DNA of 64,000 nt from Pseudomonas kitaguniensis (GTDB taxonomy: Bacteria > Pseudomonadota > Gammaproteobacteria > Pseudomonadales > Pseudomonadaceae), in NCBI RefSeq assembly GCF_009296165.1, contig NZ_VUAZ01000055.1:1-64000 (forward strand). Reading direction: 5' to 3'. The position numbers were made by a program, and so were the translations under genes. Below are positions 25,161 through 34,203 of the stretch, piece after piece. The notes under the pieces are model-generated. The model was not told where the DNA came from. It searched no databases and saw only the letters and a program-made list of their open reading frames with translations. Numbering within the stretch: the stretch's first letter is position 1; each line of letters starts with the position of its first letter.

Positions 25161-25715
25161 ATGAGCAGCAATCTGAATGGTATCGATGTAGCCGCACTGC
25201 AGAATTTCGCCGAAGGCGTTGCTGGAGATGCGAGCAAGCGCCACGCGAGCTTCAACGTTAAGACCGAGTGGAAAGGCCAGACTCGCTCCGTAGCTAAGGT
25301 CAGCCGTTACAGCCTGGCCGGTGAAACCTATTCCCGCAATTTTGAAATTGCCGCCGACGAGCCGAATGAATTGCTGGGCGAAAACACCGCTCCTAACCCT
25401 CAGGAGCTGCTGATGGCTGCTCTCAACGCCTGCATGTCGGTCGGCTATGCCGCCAATGCCGCGATGATGGGCATCAAAATTCATAGCCTGGAGATCGAGA
25501 CTGACGGCACCCTCGACCTGCGTGGCTTCCTGGGCATCGATGAAAGCGTTAACCCAGGCTACGACGAAGTAAGTGTCGTCATTCGTCTGCACACCGATGC
25601 TTCCCGTGAGCGCGTAGAGGAACTGCACAACGTGGTGCTCAAGACTTCGGTCAACTACGCCAACTTCTCTAAAGCCATCCGCATGCTCCCTAAGCTCGAA
25701 GTCATCGAAGGCTAA
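25161..25715 (+). CDS. OsmC/Ohr-family protein
   Basis: A 184-residue OsmC-like protein; the family reduces organic hydroperoxides or other electrophiles with a pair of cysteines. The core motif NPQELLMAALNACMSVGYAA (about residues 79-98) carries the cysteine that begins the central helix. I see only that one obvious conserved cysteine, so the usual second one is absent and the peroxidase chemistry is uncertain. The ATG at 25161 has AGAGG upstream; the longer frame reads through the operator region and is not credible. Confidence 0.82.
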   Translation: MSSNLNGIDVAALQNFAEGVAGDASKRHASFNVKTEWKGQTRSVAKVSRYSLAGETYSRNFEIAADEPNELLGENTAPNPQELLMAALNACMSVGYAANAAMMGIKIHSLEIETDGTLDLRGFLGIDESVNPGYDEVSVVIRLHTDASRERVEELHNVVLKTSVNYANFSKAIRMLPKLEVIEG

Positions 25716-25787
25716 CCGTACTGGCTACAGGTCAGCACGGCACCTTGCCGCTGGCGACCTCTCACTTATCTGATACCGGAGTCTGTA

Positions 25788-26561
25788 ATGAACGATTTTT
25801 TTAAAGGCAAAAAACTGTTGGTCGTCGGCGGCACGAGCGGCATGGGCTTGGAAACAGCGCGCCAGTTTTTGAAAGCGGGTGGCAGCGTGGTTCTCACCGG
25901 CAGCAAACAGGATAAAGCCGATGCTGTGCGCGCCGAACTGAGTCCGCTGGGGAACGTATCAGTGATCGTTGCCAACCTCATGACCGAGGAAGGGATGAAT
26001 CATGTACGCAACGAAATCAATGCCAACCACAGTGACATCGGCTTCATGGTGAACTCTGCAGGCATATTCATTCCGAAGCCTTTCATCGAGCACGATGAGG
26101 CGGATTACGACATGTACCTGGATCTGAACCGCGCCACATTCTTTATCACGCAGGCAGTGGTCAAAAATATGCTTGCTGCCAAGCGCGAAGGCTCCATTGT
26201 CAACGTCGGCTCGATTGGCGCACAGGCCGCGCTGGCCGGCTCTCCAGCAACTGCGTATTCGATGGCTAAGGCGGGTCTGCACGCAGTCACCCGTAACCTT
26301 GCAATTGAATTGGCTCACTCAGGTATCCGAGTCAATGCCGTTTCGCCTGGCATCGTTCACACCTCGATCTATGAAGGCTTCATGGACAAGGACGCGATCC
26401 CGGAAGCGATGAAGTCACTGAACAATTTCCACCCACTGGGTCGAGTGGGTATTCCCGAAGACGTCGCCAATACCATCCTGTTCTTGCTGTCCGATAAAAC
26501 TTCCTGGGTGACCGGTGCTATCTGGGACGTTGATGCAGGGGTGATGGCGGTACGTGCCTAA
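25788..26561 (+). CDS. Short-chain dehydrogenase/reductase
   Basis: A 257-residue Rossmann-fold oxidoreductase. The cofactor motif near residue 14 is [13 protein letters not shown] (TGxxxGxG type), the active Tyr-Lys pair is in [13 protein letters not shown] near 160, and NAVSPGIV follows. It probably reduces a carbonyl compound with NAD(P)H. Its place between an OsmC and a TetR gene suggests aldehyde or quinone detoxification. Confidence 0.88.
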   Translation: MNDFFKGKKLLVVGGTSGMGLETARQFLKAGGSVVLTGSKQDKADAVRAELSPLGNVSVIVANLMTEEGMNHVRNEINANHSDIGFMVNSAGIFIPKPFIEHDEADYDMYLDLNRATFFITQAVVKNMLAAKREGSIVNVGSIGAQAALAGSPATAYSMAKAGLHAVTRNLAIELAHSGIRVNAVSPGIVHTSIYEGFMDKDAIPEAMKSLNNFHPLGRVGIPEDVANTILFLLSDKTSWVTGAIWDVDAGVMAVRA

Positions 26562-26653
26562 ACACCGAGGCAAGCGCTGCGTGTAGCGCCTCTCATTGGG
26601 GCGCTTCCCAGCACGCTGCTCCGGTTATAAGGCTGCTGGCTGCAGGAGTTCAA

Positions 26654-27244
26654 ATGTCCATCACGACAAAAGCCGCGCTGCTGAGCTACGCGGAAACCCA
26701 GATGCGCTCAAAGGGTTACTCAGCGTTCAGTTACGCGGATCTCGCAGCGAAAGTCGGCATTAGAAAAGCCAGCATTCACCATCACTTTCCTACCAAGGAG
26801 TGCTTGGGCGCGGAGCTGATCAACGACTACATCGCTCGGTTCAACGAGACGTTGGTGTCAATCGAGATCAGGCATCCCGAGCCGCTGCAGCGCTTACAGG
26901 CTTTTTCCCGACTTTTCGTGATCAGCGCGAATGAGGGGCTGCTGCCGTTATGCGGCGCCTTGGCGGCGGAGATGGCTGCATTGCCTTTATCGCTTCAAGG
27001 GCTCACCAGGGACTTCTTCAATTCGCAACTCGCCTGGCTCCAAAGCACCCTTAATGACGCAGTCCGGCAGCACAACTGGTCACTGGGAACAACCGCTGAG
27101 AACTTCGCCTTCATGCTGCTGAGTATGTTGGAGGGAGCAAGCCTCATTGATTGGACGCTCGGTCGATCAATCGACCCTTTGGCAGGTTTTAACCATTTGC
27201 TTGAAATGGCGGCAATTCAGTCTTCATTTCTTCGTGCAGGATAA
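26654..27244 (+). CDS. TetR-family repressor (2) of the thiol/electrophile cluster
   Basis: A 196-residue TetR protein with HTH segment FSYADLAAKVGIRKASIHHHF, nearly the same as the one at 24007. The ligand domain also matches (LPLCGALAAEMAALP), so the two are paralogues within one cluster. It is followed after 3 bp by the FrnE-like gene, with which it forms an operon. Confidence 0.85.
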   Translation: MSITTKAALLSYAETQMRSKGYSAFSYADLAAKVGIRKASIHHHFPTKECLGAELINDYIARFNETLVSIEIRHPEPLQRLQAFSRLFVISANEGLLPLCGALAAEMAALPLSLQGLTRDFFNSQLAWLQSTLNDAVRQHNWSLGTTAENFAFMLLSMLEGASLIDWTLGRSIDPLAGFNHLLEMAAIQSSFLRAG

Positions 27245-27247
27245 ATT

Positions 27248-27946
27248 ATGCAAACCCCTTCAAAAAAATTCGTAGTCGATATCTGGTCTGATTATGTGTG
27301 TCCTTGGTGCTGGATTGCCAAGCGCCGTTTTGAAAAAGCGCTCGAAAACTTCCCGCAGAAAGACAATGTACAGGTCAACGTTCGGGCCTATCGACTGGCT
27401 GCAAATCACGCCCCTGAACCGATGGTCGCAGCACTGAAACGTAAGCTCGGCAACCCAGATTCCGCAGCAGCGATGATGAACACTGTGAGTAAATATGGCC
27501 AGGCCGACGGGCTGGATTACCGCTTCGACACTATGATGTTCGGCGATACTGCTGATGCTCATGTCTTGGTGAAAGCGGTTGTAGACGGGGCAGTGAAAAA
27601 GCGCCTTGTGGAAGCGCTGTACGAACAAAGCACCAGCCACGGTAAGTCACTTTTTGATCGCGCCAGCTTAGCGGTGATTGCGAAAGATGCAGGTGTGTCG
27701 GATGCGGCAATTCAATTGGCGTGGTCATCTGTAGAATTGCGCGTAGAGATGGAAGAGGATGAGCAATTCGCCGCCCAGTTGGGTTCTGGCGTGCCTCTAT
27801 TCGTCTTCAACAATGAATTCTCTGTTTCCGGTGCACAGCCTGAAGCTGCTTTTCTTGAAGCGCTCAATCAAATGGTAGAAAGCGCGAAATTCGACGATAG
27901 CTCATTGATGGGCCAAGTCTGCGGCATCGATGGCTGCAAAGTTTGA
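27248..27946 (+). CDS. DsbA-family oxidoreductase (FrnE-like)
   Basis: A 232-residue cytosolic thioredoxin-fold protein with the redox motif CPWC at residues ~18-21 (DIWSDYVCPWCWIAKRRF). No signal peptide is visible, which separates FrnE-like proteins from periplasmic DsbA. Two C-terminal cysteines (MGQVCGIDGCKV) form a second possible thiol pair. FrnE proteins help restore disulfide balance under oxidative stress. It follows TetR (2) by 3 bp. Confidence 0.87.
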   Translation: MQTPSKKFVVDIWSDYVCPWCWIAKRRFEKALENFPQKDNVQVNVRAYRLAANHAPEPMVAALKRKLGNPDSAAAMMNTVSKYGQADGLDYRFDTMMFGDTADAHVLVKAVVDGAVKKRLVEALYEQSTSHGKSLFDRASLAVIAKDAGVSDAAIQLAWSSVELRVEMEEDEQFAAQLGSGVPLFVFNNEFSVSGAQPEAAFLEALNQMVESAKFDDSSLMGQVCGIDGCKV

Positions 27947-28010
27947 TCGGCAACGGAACGTGGCACTCACAAGGTGCCCCCTTTTCCTTAACACAACACG
28001 TGAGACCCAA

Positions 28011-28340
28011 ATGAGCCGTATCGTTGAGTTGAGCGCTCCCCAATTTGCCCGCTTTGTTGCCAAAGGCAGCAGTGTCGTACTGTTCTCAGCATCTTGGTGC
28101 AAACCTTGTAAAGAGATGAAGCCAGTCTTCGTGGACTTGGAAGCAAAGCTCCATGCTTTGGCAGTGTTTGGAAAAATTGATATTGCGGTATCATCGACGA
28201 TTGCGCAGATGTATGGCATTCGCACTGTGCCGTCCTTGGCAGTGTTCCACGAAGGCCGATTGTTGAAAGTCTTCGCCGGGTCTAAATCAGTTTCAGCCTT
28301 GAAAAAAGCAATCGTCACTGAGCTGGAGGACGCTAGCTAA
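28011..28340 (+). CDS. Thioredoxin-family protein
   Basis: A 109-residue thioredoxin fold with active site WCKPC (residues ~27-31) and the cis-Pro segment RTVPSLAVF. It probably reduces disulfides, supplying electrons to stress enzymes of this cluster. The ATG at 28011 gives the normal family length. It is convergent with the kef gene. Confidence 0.85.
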   Translation: MSRIVELSAPQFARFVAKGSSVVLFSASWCKPCKEMKPVFVDLEAKLHALAVFGKIDIAVSSTIAQMYGIRTVPSLAVFHEGRLLKVFAGSKSVSALKKAIVTELEDAS

Positions 28341-28369
28341 ACAAGCATCCTCCTCGACCGGTAAGTAAG

Positions 28370-30195
28370 TCAGCTATCTGACTCGCTGCGTGGAACGCTC
28401 ACCTTTCCTGGGCCTGCGTCAATTGGATGAGCGCGATCTTCATTGAATATTTCCGTTAGTAAAGCGTTGGCTCGTTTGTAAGCGTCGTACTTGAATTCGG
28501 TATCGTCCTCGGGCTGAGCGGCCATCTCCTCTAGCATTTCCAAGTTCAGGCGACGGAATCGATCCGCACGCTCACGAGCTTCGTAGCGTCCTATCCCGAG
28601 TTGCTCCAAAGCCCTGCGCCCGAGGGACAATGCGCTTTCAAATGTCTCTCGCTCGACCTCTTCCACACCCATCTGACGTAGGGTAATGATGTGCCCCATA
28701 TCTCGAGCGCGCACCACCAGTTTTAGAGATGGGAAATGCTCCTGGGCCAACTTGGTCAGTGCCAGGTTATCGTCCTGATTATCGATGGCGTTGATCAGCA
28801 CCACGGCTTGAGCAGCGCCCGCTGCGTGCAGTAAATCGAGGCGGGTGGCATCCCCGTAGAACACCTTCACCCCGAACTTTCGCAGTGTCTCTATGTGGTC
28901 GGATCATGATCCAATACCACGACTTCAAAACCACAAGACATCAGCAGTCGCCCAGCGATCTGCCCGAATCGACCGAAGCCAGCAATGATGACCCGAGGGT
29001 TGCTCTGATCAATGGTGTCCGATTCCTCGCTGCCCTGTTTGCTCGAAGACTCCAGATGATTGAGCAAAAGGATCAGCAGTGGCGTTACACACATGGACAG
29101 CGCCACCGCCAACGTCAGGCTTTTACCCCAAGGGTCTACCAGGATGCCGGCGACTGTCGCTGCGCCAAATACTACAAAGGCAAACTCACTTCCCTGTCCA
29201 AGGAACACCGCCTGCCATGAGCGCTGATCACTTGGGACATTCAAGAAGCGGCCCAGAAGCTTGATCACGAGCAGCTTGATCAGGATAAAGCCCAGCGTCA
29301 GTGTGATGACTTTCAAAGGAGCGTCGATCAGAGTTCCGAAGTCAATCGACATGCCTACGCCGATGAAGAACAGACCCAGTAATAGCCCTTTGAAGGGTTC
29401 AATATCGCTTTCCAGAGCGTGGCGATATTCCGAGCTGGCCAAGAGAACGCCGGCCAGGAAAGCGCCCATGGCCATGGATAAGCCGGCCTCTTCCAACAAG
29501 AGACCGAACCCGAACACGAGGAACAGGGCCACGGCACTGAAGATTTCCCTCAAGCCGGAGCGCGCTACAAAGCGAAGGACAGGGCGAGATACGTATTGGC
29601 CCAGGAGAACCACTGCGACAATCGCTCCGACGATTTTTGCGATGGACAGGGCCAACTCTGCACCTGAGGGCGTACCACCATTTGCGGCCAGCAGTGGGAT
29701 CATGGCCACTAGGGGAATCGCCGCGATGTCCTGGAAAAGCAACACGGCAAAACTGCTGCGACCCACTGCTGTGGAGTTCATGTTTCGCTCGGTCATGGCC
29801 TGCATGGCGATAGCAGTCGAGGACAGGCTTAACGTCAGCCCTACCAGCAGCGCAGCCGTCCAGTTCAAGCCAAGTGCAGCGCAAAATATTGCGATGGCCG
29901 CACCGCATGCCAGCATCTGCAAAGCGCCACCGCCGAACACCATGCGGCGCATGGCCCAAAGGCGCTTGGGGTCGAGTTCAAGACCAATGATGAACAGCAT
30001 CAACACTACGCCGATTTCAGCAAAGTGCAGGATGGACTCGACATCGGTTACAAGCTTCAACCCCCATGGGCCGATAAGGCAGCCGGCTATCAGGTAGCCT
30101 AGAACCGGGCCAAGCCCTAACCGAACGGCGATTGGGACTATCAAGGCAGCTGAGCCCAGGTAGATCAGCATTTCAATCAGACTGTGAGTGTCCAT
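28370..30195 (-). pseudogene. Glutathione-gated K+/H+ antiporter (KefB/KefC type), frameshifted
   Basis: Kef proteins acidify the cytoplasm when glutathione adducts of electrophiles appear, which protects the cell. The first 434 residues hold the cation:proton antiporter membrane domain and the start of the KTN domain ([18 protein letters not shown]). The frame then breaks near 28900: after LDHDP one base is missing, and one base restores [10 protein letters not shown] leading into KVFYGDATR. The rest of the KTN domain continues in the new frame to 28370. A whole protein would be about 610 residues. It follows the KefF-like gene without a gap. This is either a real mutation or a sequencing error. 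Confidence 0.85.
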
Positions 30196-30717
30196 TCAAT
30201 CTTCCTTCCATGACGTCAGGCGTTCGCCATAAATACGGATCTGCTTGAGCAGTGCGGTTTGATCTGCTCTGTAAGCGCCATGGACTGCGACTGGACTTAA
30301 CCAATCCATCCCGCAGTAATTCGCCGTTGCTTGTAGGGGCTGAGACAGCACAGCAAAACCTGGGTGGTCGCCGCCTTCAAAATGATCATGCTCTCCACCG
30401 GTAGTCACGGCCCACAGCAGTTTTTTGTTTTTCAAAGCAGTGCCACCCGCGCCGTAGGCCCAGCCCTGAGTGAAGACCTTATCGATCCACAGCTTCAAGA
30501 GAGGTGGGTAGCTATACCAGTACAGAGGGTGTTGCAGAACGAGGAGATCTGCCTGTTCCACCGCCCTCTGCTCAGCTTCAACGTCGATATTGAAATCGGG
30601 GTAGAGGTCGTACAGCGAACGGATTGCGACATCGGGGTTGTTTGCTGCCAGCTTGAGCATCAACATGTTGACGTTGGATTTATCAGGGTAAGGATGGGCG
30701 TAAATTATCAAAATCAC
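30196..30717 (-). CDS. KefF-like NAD(P)H oxidoreductase, Kef ancillary protein
   Basis: A 173-residue flavodoxin-fold quinone reductase (ILIIYAHPYPDKSNVN, LQHPLYWYSYPPLLKLWID) of the YheR/KefF group. Such proteins bind Kef antiporters and are needed for their full activity, and they also reduce quinones. The start is a GTG with GGGGA upstream. The stop codon abuts the kef ATG directly. Confidence 0.85.
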   Translation of the reverse strand: MILIIYAHPYPDKSNVNMLMLKLAANNPDVAIRSLYDLYPDFNIDVEAEQRAVEQADLLVLQHPLYWYSYPPLLKLWIDKVFTQGWAYGAGGTALKNKKLLWAVTTGGEHDHFEGGDHPGFAVLSQPLQATANYCGMDWLSPVAVHGAYRADQTALLKQIRIYGERLTSWKED

Positions 30718-30824
30718 GGAGTAGTCCCCACAAACCTGGCGTTCTTTAAGAACGGAAAAGCTCCCTGTTCGTTGAGCATAACCGCACTCAACGAACAGGG
30801 AGCTAATGACCTGAAGGTGAAGCC

Positions 30825-31043
30825 TTACTGGCCGGCTTGCAGCTTCAATACTTCCTGCGCCGTCACAGGTTTGCCAGCAATACCCCAGTCTCCGCTCTTA
30901 ACCTCTTCGAAGATGACCCAGGTGAGGGCACGCATGTTTTCTCCCTCTACCGATACCATGGCGTCAGTCACTTTGCGGATGACCTCGGCTTTTTGCTCGT
31001 CGGTAAAAACGCCTTCAATGCCTTTAATAGTCACGAGTGGCAT
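30825..31043 (-). CDS. Tautomerase family protein (4-oxalocrotonate tautomerase-like)
   Basis: A 72-residue protein whose second codon is Pro (MPLVTIKG), the catalytic N-terminal proline of the family after Met removal. AGGAG lies 6 nt before the ATG. It sits in the operon between the NemA-like reductase and KefF. It may process an unsaturated carbonyl intermediate; the substrate is not known. Confidence 0.82.
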   Translation of the reverse strand: MPLVTIKGIEGVFTDEQKAEVIRKVTDAMVSVEGENMRALTWVIFEEVKSGDWGIAGKPVTAQEVLKLQAGQ

Positions 31044-31073
31044 GGTGTTCTCCTAAATGTTTGGGATGGGATA

Positions 31074-32180
31074 TCAAGCGTTGGCCGCTGCGTATTCCGG
31101 ATAATCGGTGTAACCCTTATCAATTGAATCGCTTACACCGTAGTAGGTCGCGCGATCACCTTCGGCCAATGGCCAATCGTTCTGCATACGCTCTACCAGA
31201 TCAGGGTTGGCAATGTAGGCGGTGCCAAAGGCAATCAGATCTAGCTCGCCTTTGGCCAGCTCAGACTCTGCGATCTCCTTGGTGAAGCCACCCGCAGCCA
31301 TCAAGGTGCCCTTGTACGCTTCACGGAATGCTGCGCCGAAACCAGGTGGTGTTTGTGCGGCCAGGATGGTCGGTTGGTAGTTCAGATGAACAAATGCCAG
31401 CTCTCGCTCGTTGAGGGCAGCCGCCATTCTCATCCAAGTTTCTTCTTCGCCTTCGTACACACCGAAGTCGTAGAGGCGACCAAACGGAGAGAAACGCACA
31501 CCGATCTTCGATCCGCCGATTTCAGCAGCAATCGCGTCAATGGTTTCCAGCAGGAAGCGCTGACGGTTCGCGATGGAGCCACCGTACTGGTCTGTCCGAG
31601 TGTTCAGTGCGCTGCTCAGGAATTGGTCGAAGAGGAAGCCGTTGGCTGCCATGATCTCGATACCATCAAAACCTGCGTCCATGGCCATCCGTGCGGACTT
31701 CACGAAGTCAGCGATGACGCGCTTCACTTCTTCAGTCTCCAGGGCGCGTGGTGCGCTAGGTTGAACAGGGCCTGACTTAGTAGGTTCGATCCAGGCGTAG
31801 ACCGTGGTATCCACCGCAGGCACCGTGCCTGAGGACACAGGCACCATGCCATGTACCGAGACGTGGGACATGCGGCCAACGTGCCAGAGCTGAGCAAAAA
31901 TTTTCCCACCCTTGGCATGCACCGCGTCAGTCACTTTGCGCCAGCCTGGTAAGTGCACATCCTCGTAAATGCCAGGGGTGTACAAATAGCCGCGAGCCTC
32001 ATCGGAAATAGGCAGGCCTTCGGTGATCAGCAAACCGGCAGAAGCACGTTGCGCGTAGTAAAGCGCGTTGGATTCATTCGGAATGTTGTTCAAGGTTCGG
32101 GTGCGAGTCATGGGGGCCATGACAACGCGGTTTTTCAAAGGAGTACCGGCCAGATCGTAAGGAGTGAACAGCTTATTCAT
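31074..32180 (-). CDS. Old yellow enzyme, NemA-like alkene reductase
   Basis: A 368-residue FMN-dependent TIM-barrel enzyme (LKNRVVMAPMTRTRT near residue 16; AQLWHVGRMSH; GFDGIEIMAANGFLFDQF; GVRFSPFG). NemA-type enzymes reduce N-ethylmaleimide, other activated alkenes and methylglyoxal, and in E. coli answer to electrophiles and hypochlorite. It lies in the ahpD-nemA-tautomerase-kefF-kef operon. Confidence 0.9.
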   Translation of the reverse strand: MNKLFTPYDLAGTPLKNRVVMAPMTRTRTLNNIPNESNALYYAQRASAGLLITEGLPISDEARGYLYTPGIYEDVHLPGWRKVTDAVHAKGGKIFAQLWHVGRMSHVSVHGMVPVSSGTVPAVDTTVYAWIEPTKSGPVQPSAPRALETEEVKRVIADFVKSARMAMDAGFDGIEIMAANGFLFDQFLSSALNTRTDQYGGSIANRQRFLLETIDAIAAEIGGSKIGVRFSPFGRLYDFGVYEGEEETWMRMAAALNERELAFVHLNYQPTILAAQTPPGFGAAFREAYKGTLMAAGGFTKEIAESELAKGELDLIAFGTAYIANPDLVERMQNDWPLAEGDRATYYGVSDSIDKGYTDYPEYAAANA

Positions 32181-32223
32181 GATTTATCTCGACGTCGTTG
32201 AAGGGAGAAATTCGGCGTTTGAT

Positions 32224-32556
32224 TTAGGACTTGTCGAACGCGTCGAGTACGTGGGTGCTGTAAACCATCGCAGCACCAGCGTTCATGTTGATGGCCACAC
32301 CCAAGGCTTCCGCTATCTCTTCACTGGTTATGCCGAGCTTCTTGGCTTCAGCAGCATGGAAGGCAATGCAGCCATCGCAGCGTGTCGTCACGGCCACTGC
32401 AAGGGAGATGAGCTCGCGAGTCTTGGCGTCCAGATGGTTGGTTTTCCCACCGGCGGCGCCGAGAGCGGCCATGCCTTTCATCGTTTCCGGCGACAGGCCG
32501 TTGAGCTCTACCAAACGAGTATTGATGTCTTTGCGGGTTTGCTTCCAATCTTGCAT
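32224..32556 (-). CDS. Carboxymuconolactone decarboxylase/AhpD-like protein
   Basis: About 110 residues with the AhpD-type C-x-x-C and downstream His (RCDGCIAFH) near residues 56-64. Members are peroxidase partners or decarboxylases. I chose the ATG at 32556 (MQDWKQTRKD) because homologues begin there; a longer frame to 32616 would read into the operator. It is the first gene of the operon that runs to kef. Confidence 0.82.
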   Translation of the reverse strand: MQDWKQTRKDINTRLVELNGLSPETMKGMAALGAAGGKTNHLDAKTRELISLAVAVTTRCDGCIAFHAAEAKKLGITSEEIAEALGVAINMNAGAAMVYSTHVLDAFDKS

Positions 32557-32607
32557 GGGATTCTCACAGGGATGGCGTTGGTTGCACGAATTTAAAATCT
32601 GCAACAA

Positions 32608-32632
32608 AGCTACCATCCAGTTGGTAGGCTTT
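32608..32632. promoter_or_regulatory. Candidate TetR operator upstream of the ahpD-nemA-kef operon
   Basis: A perfect 6-bp dyad, CTACCA-N6-TGGTAG (32610-32627), extends to an imperfect AAGC-TACC / GGTA-GGCTT. The half TTGGTAGGCTT is identical to that in front of the OsmC gene. It lies 54 bp before the ahpD start codon, where it could block transcription. Confidence 0.6.
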
Positions 32633-32709
32633 CAACGATCATGTGTTGATTTTTAATATCAATGCAATTGAATGGGCAGTTTGTGCTGATTTTGGGAAGG
32701 AGAGATCGA

Positions 32710-33043
32710 GTGGGAAATATTGCTCAGCTAGTTGGAGGCTCATCTGGCGGGTTGTATAGCAACTCACCCATGTCATACCACTGCATTCTTTGGTGACACC
32801 AGCGTCCTTGATGCGACCGAGCAATTGGGAGTGCGTCGCTGGCTTTCAAGGGGCAGAAAGCTCTTCATAGCTGACCACTACAGGCGGACATTGTGAATGG
32901 GCGTTGAGCGATTCAAGACATCGCAACGTAGAAGTAGCCGAATGGTTCCTTCCTCTGAGGCGACGCAGCGGGTGCTTGGGGTACTAGGTCTTGGGAAGCC
33001 TAAGCTTTTGGAACCGCACAGGCTGCAAAAAGTGGAAGCTTAG
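32710..33043 (+). pseudogene. Decayed paralogue of the gene at 22601
   Basis: Translated in segments, this stretch follows the 158-residue protein at 22601: GGSSGG for GSTTGG, then FFGDTSVLDATEQLG for FFGDAGVNDVTDEL, RKLFIADHYRR for KKLFMADHYRA, and GKPKLLEPHRLQKVEA for GKPKLLDPAKLQKIEA. Stops and frameshifts break it several times, and no start codon remains. It is a relic of a duplicated accessory gene. Confidence 0.75.
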
Positions 33044-33093
33044 CTAAGTTCACGATAGGTGATGACGTCAGGTTGGTCAGGAAGGCATCCGAC

Positions 33094-33972
33094 TCACCGA
33101 TCTTCTCCTGAAGGCTCCTCGTACAAAGGATCCATCTCAACATTCGTGAAGCCCCAGAAACACACCACATTCTGGGCTTCCTCTGGAGACGTCTCTAGCG
33201 CAGTACGGCCCGCTGGGAAAAGCACTGCGTAAAACGCTATCGCTCGAGCCAACACATGTACGCAGGTTTGCAAGGCGACTAAGCCAAGCATTCGCTGATC
33301 CTCGATTGACTGAGCTTGCCCCATTTGCATTGAGCTGATGTAGGACGTATGCGCGTACCCGCAAAAATGGGAGTACACGTTCTGAAAGTATTTTTTGCTA
33401 AAGCCAGCCCGAACTGCTTCGTCCGTCCATGACCAACCCACTCGCCAGTCTCCTTTCATCAGCCGCTTAACCTGATCTGGACTGTAGCTGATAAGAAAAG
33501 GAGATGGCTCAATTTCTGCAATCTGGTCTGCGGCTTGAAGCCGTGCCAACCTCAGTGCCTCTCTAGCCTGATCGGTGGAAGGATGGAGCTTGAGCCTGTC
33601 CATCAACCCGCCTAATCGCCAGACGCCGTGTCGAAATCTGCGCAAGGCAGGGTTTTGGCTTTGGAATATCCAATGGAAGACGATGAACGTTTCCAAGCAG
33701 GCACGAGCCAGAATTGTCGCCGAGGAGTGATCGACGAAGACAATTTGCGAGCCGTCGCGGAAGTCTAACTGCGTCGGATCAAGTATCAGCCTGACCGAAC
33801 AGGCCTGCTTGAAGAGCTTGACAGCCAATATCTGGGCGTCATTCATCCAGGCGTCTGCGGAACTCAACACCTGACTTCGCTGAGCTTCGATCATTCTCGC
33901 AAACAGTTCGGTCACTGTTCCGAAATCTTCTTCGGGATCGCGATGGGACTTTGGGGGTGGGGTCGATGACAT
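33094..33972 (-). CDS. Hypothetical helical protein (possible DUF5677/HEPN-like)
   Basis: A 292-residue, largely helical cytosolic protein. The segment SSATILARACLETFIVFHWIF followed later by YSHFCGYAHTSYI recalls DUF5677-type proteins, which belong to the wider HEPN group, but no R-x4-6-H motif is clear. It is read alone, and the function is unknown. Confidence 0.6.
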   Translation of the reverse strand: MSSTPPPKSHRDPEEDFGTVTELFARMIEAQRSQVLSSADAWMNDAQILAVKLFKQACSVRLILDPTQLDFRDGSQIVFVDHSSATILARACLETFIVFHWIFQSQNPALRRFRHGVWRLGGLMDRLKLHPSTDQAREALRLARLQAADQIAEIEPSPFLISYSPDQVKRLMKGDWRVGWSWTDEAVRAGFSKKYFQNVYSHFCGYAHTSYISSMQMGQAQSIEDQRMLGLVALQTCVHVLARAIAFYAVLFPAGRTALETSPEEAQNVVCFWGFTNVEMDPLYEEPSGEDR

Positions 33973-34203
33973 TAGGTAGACTCTGGTTGTCCATGCTGAT
34001 CTAGCAATCTTGAGCTCAATTCGATCTAACTCAATTCACCAACCCTGCTATTAGGCCCGTGGCAAAGTCTGATGGGTGAATGGGATCTCGACATATGCAC
34101 CTCCATCAGGCTGCGCAGTCACATGTAATCCAGCACGGTAAACGAGGTCGTCTAGGATGTTGCTGATAGATAAAAAAGCGTAAGCGATGGGTTGGGCACA
34201 CCA

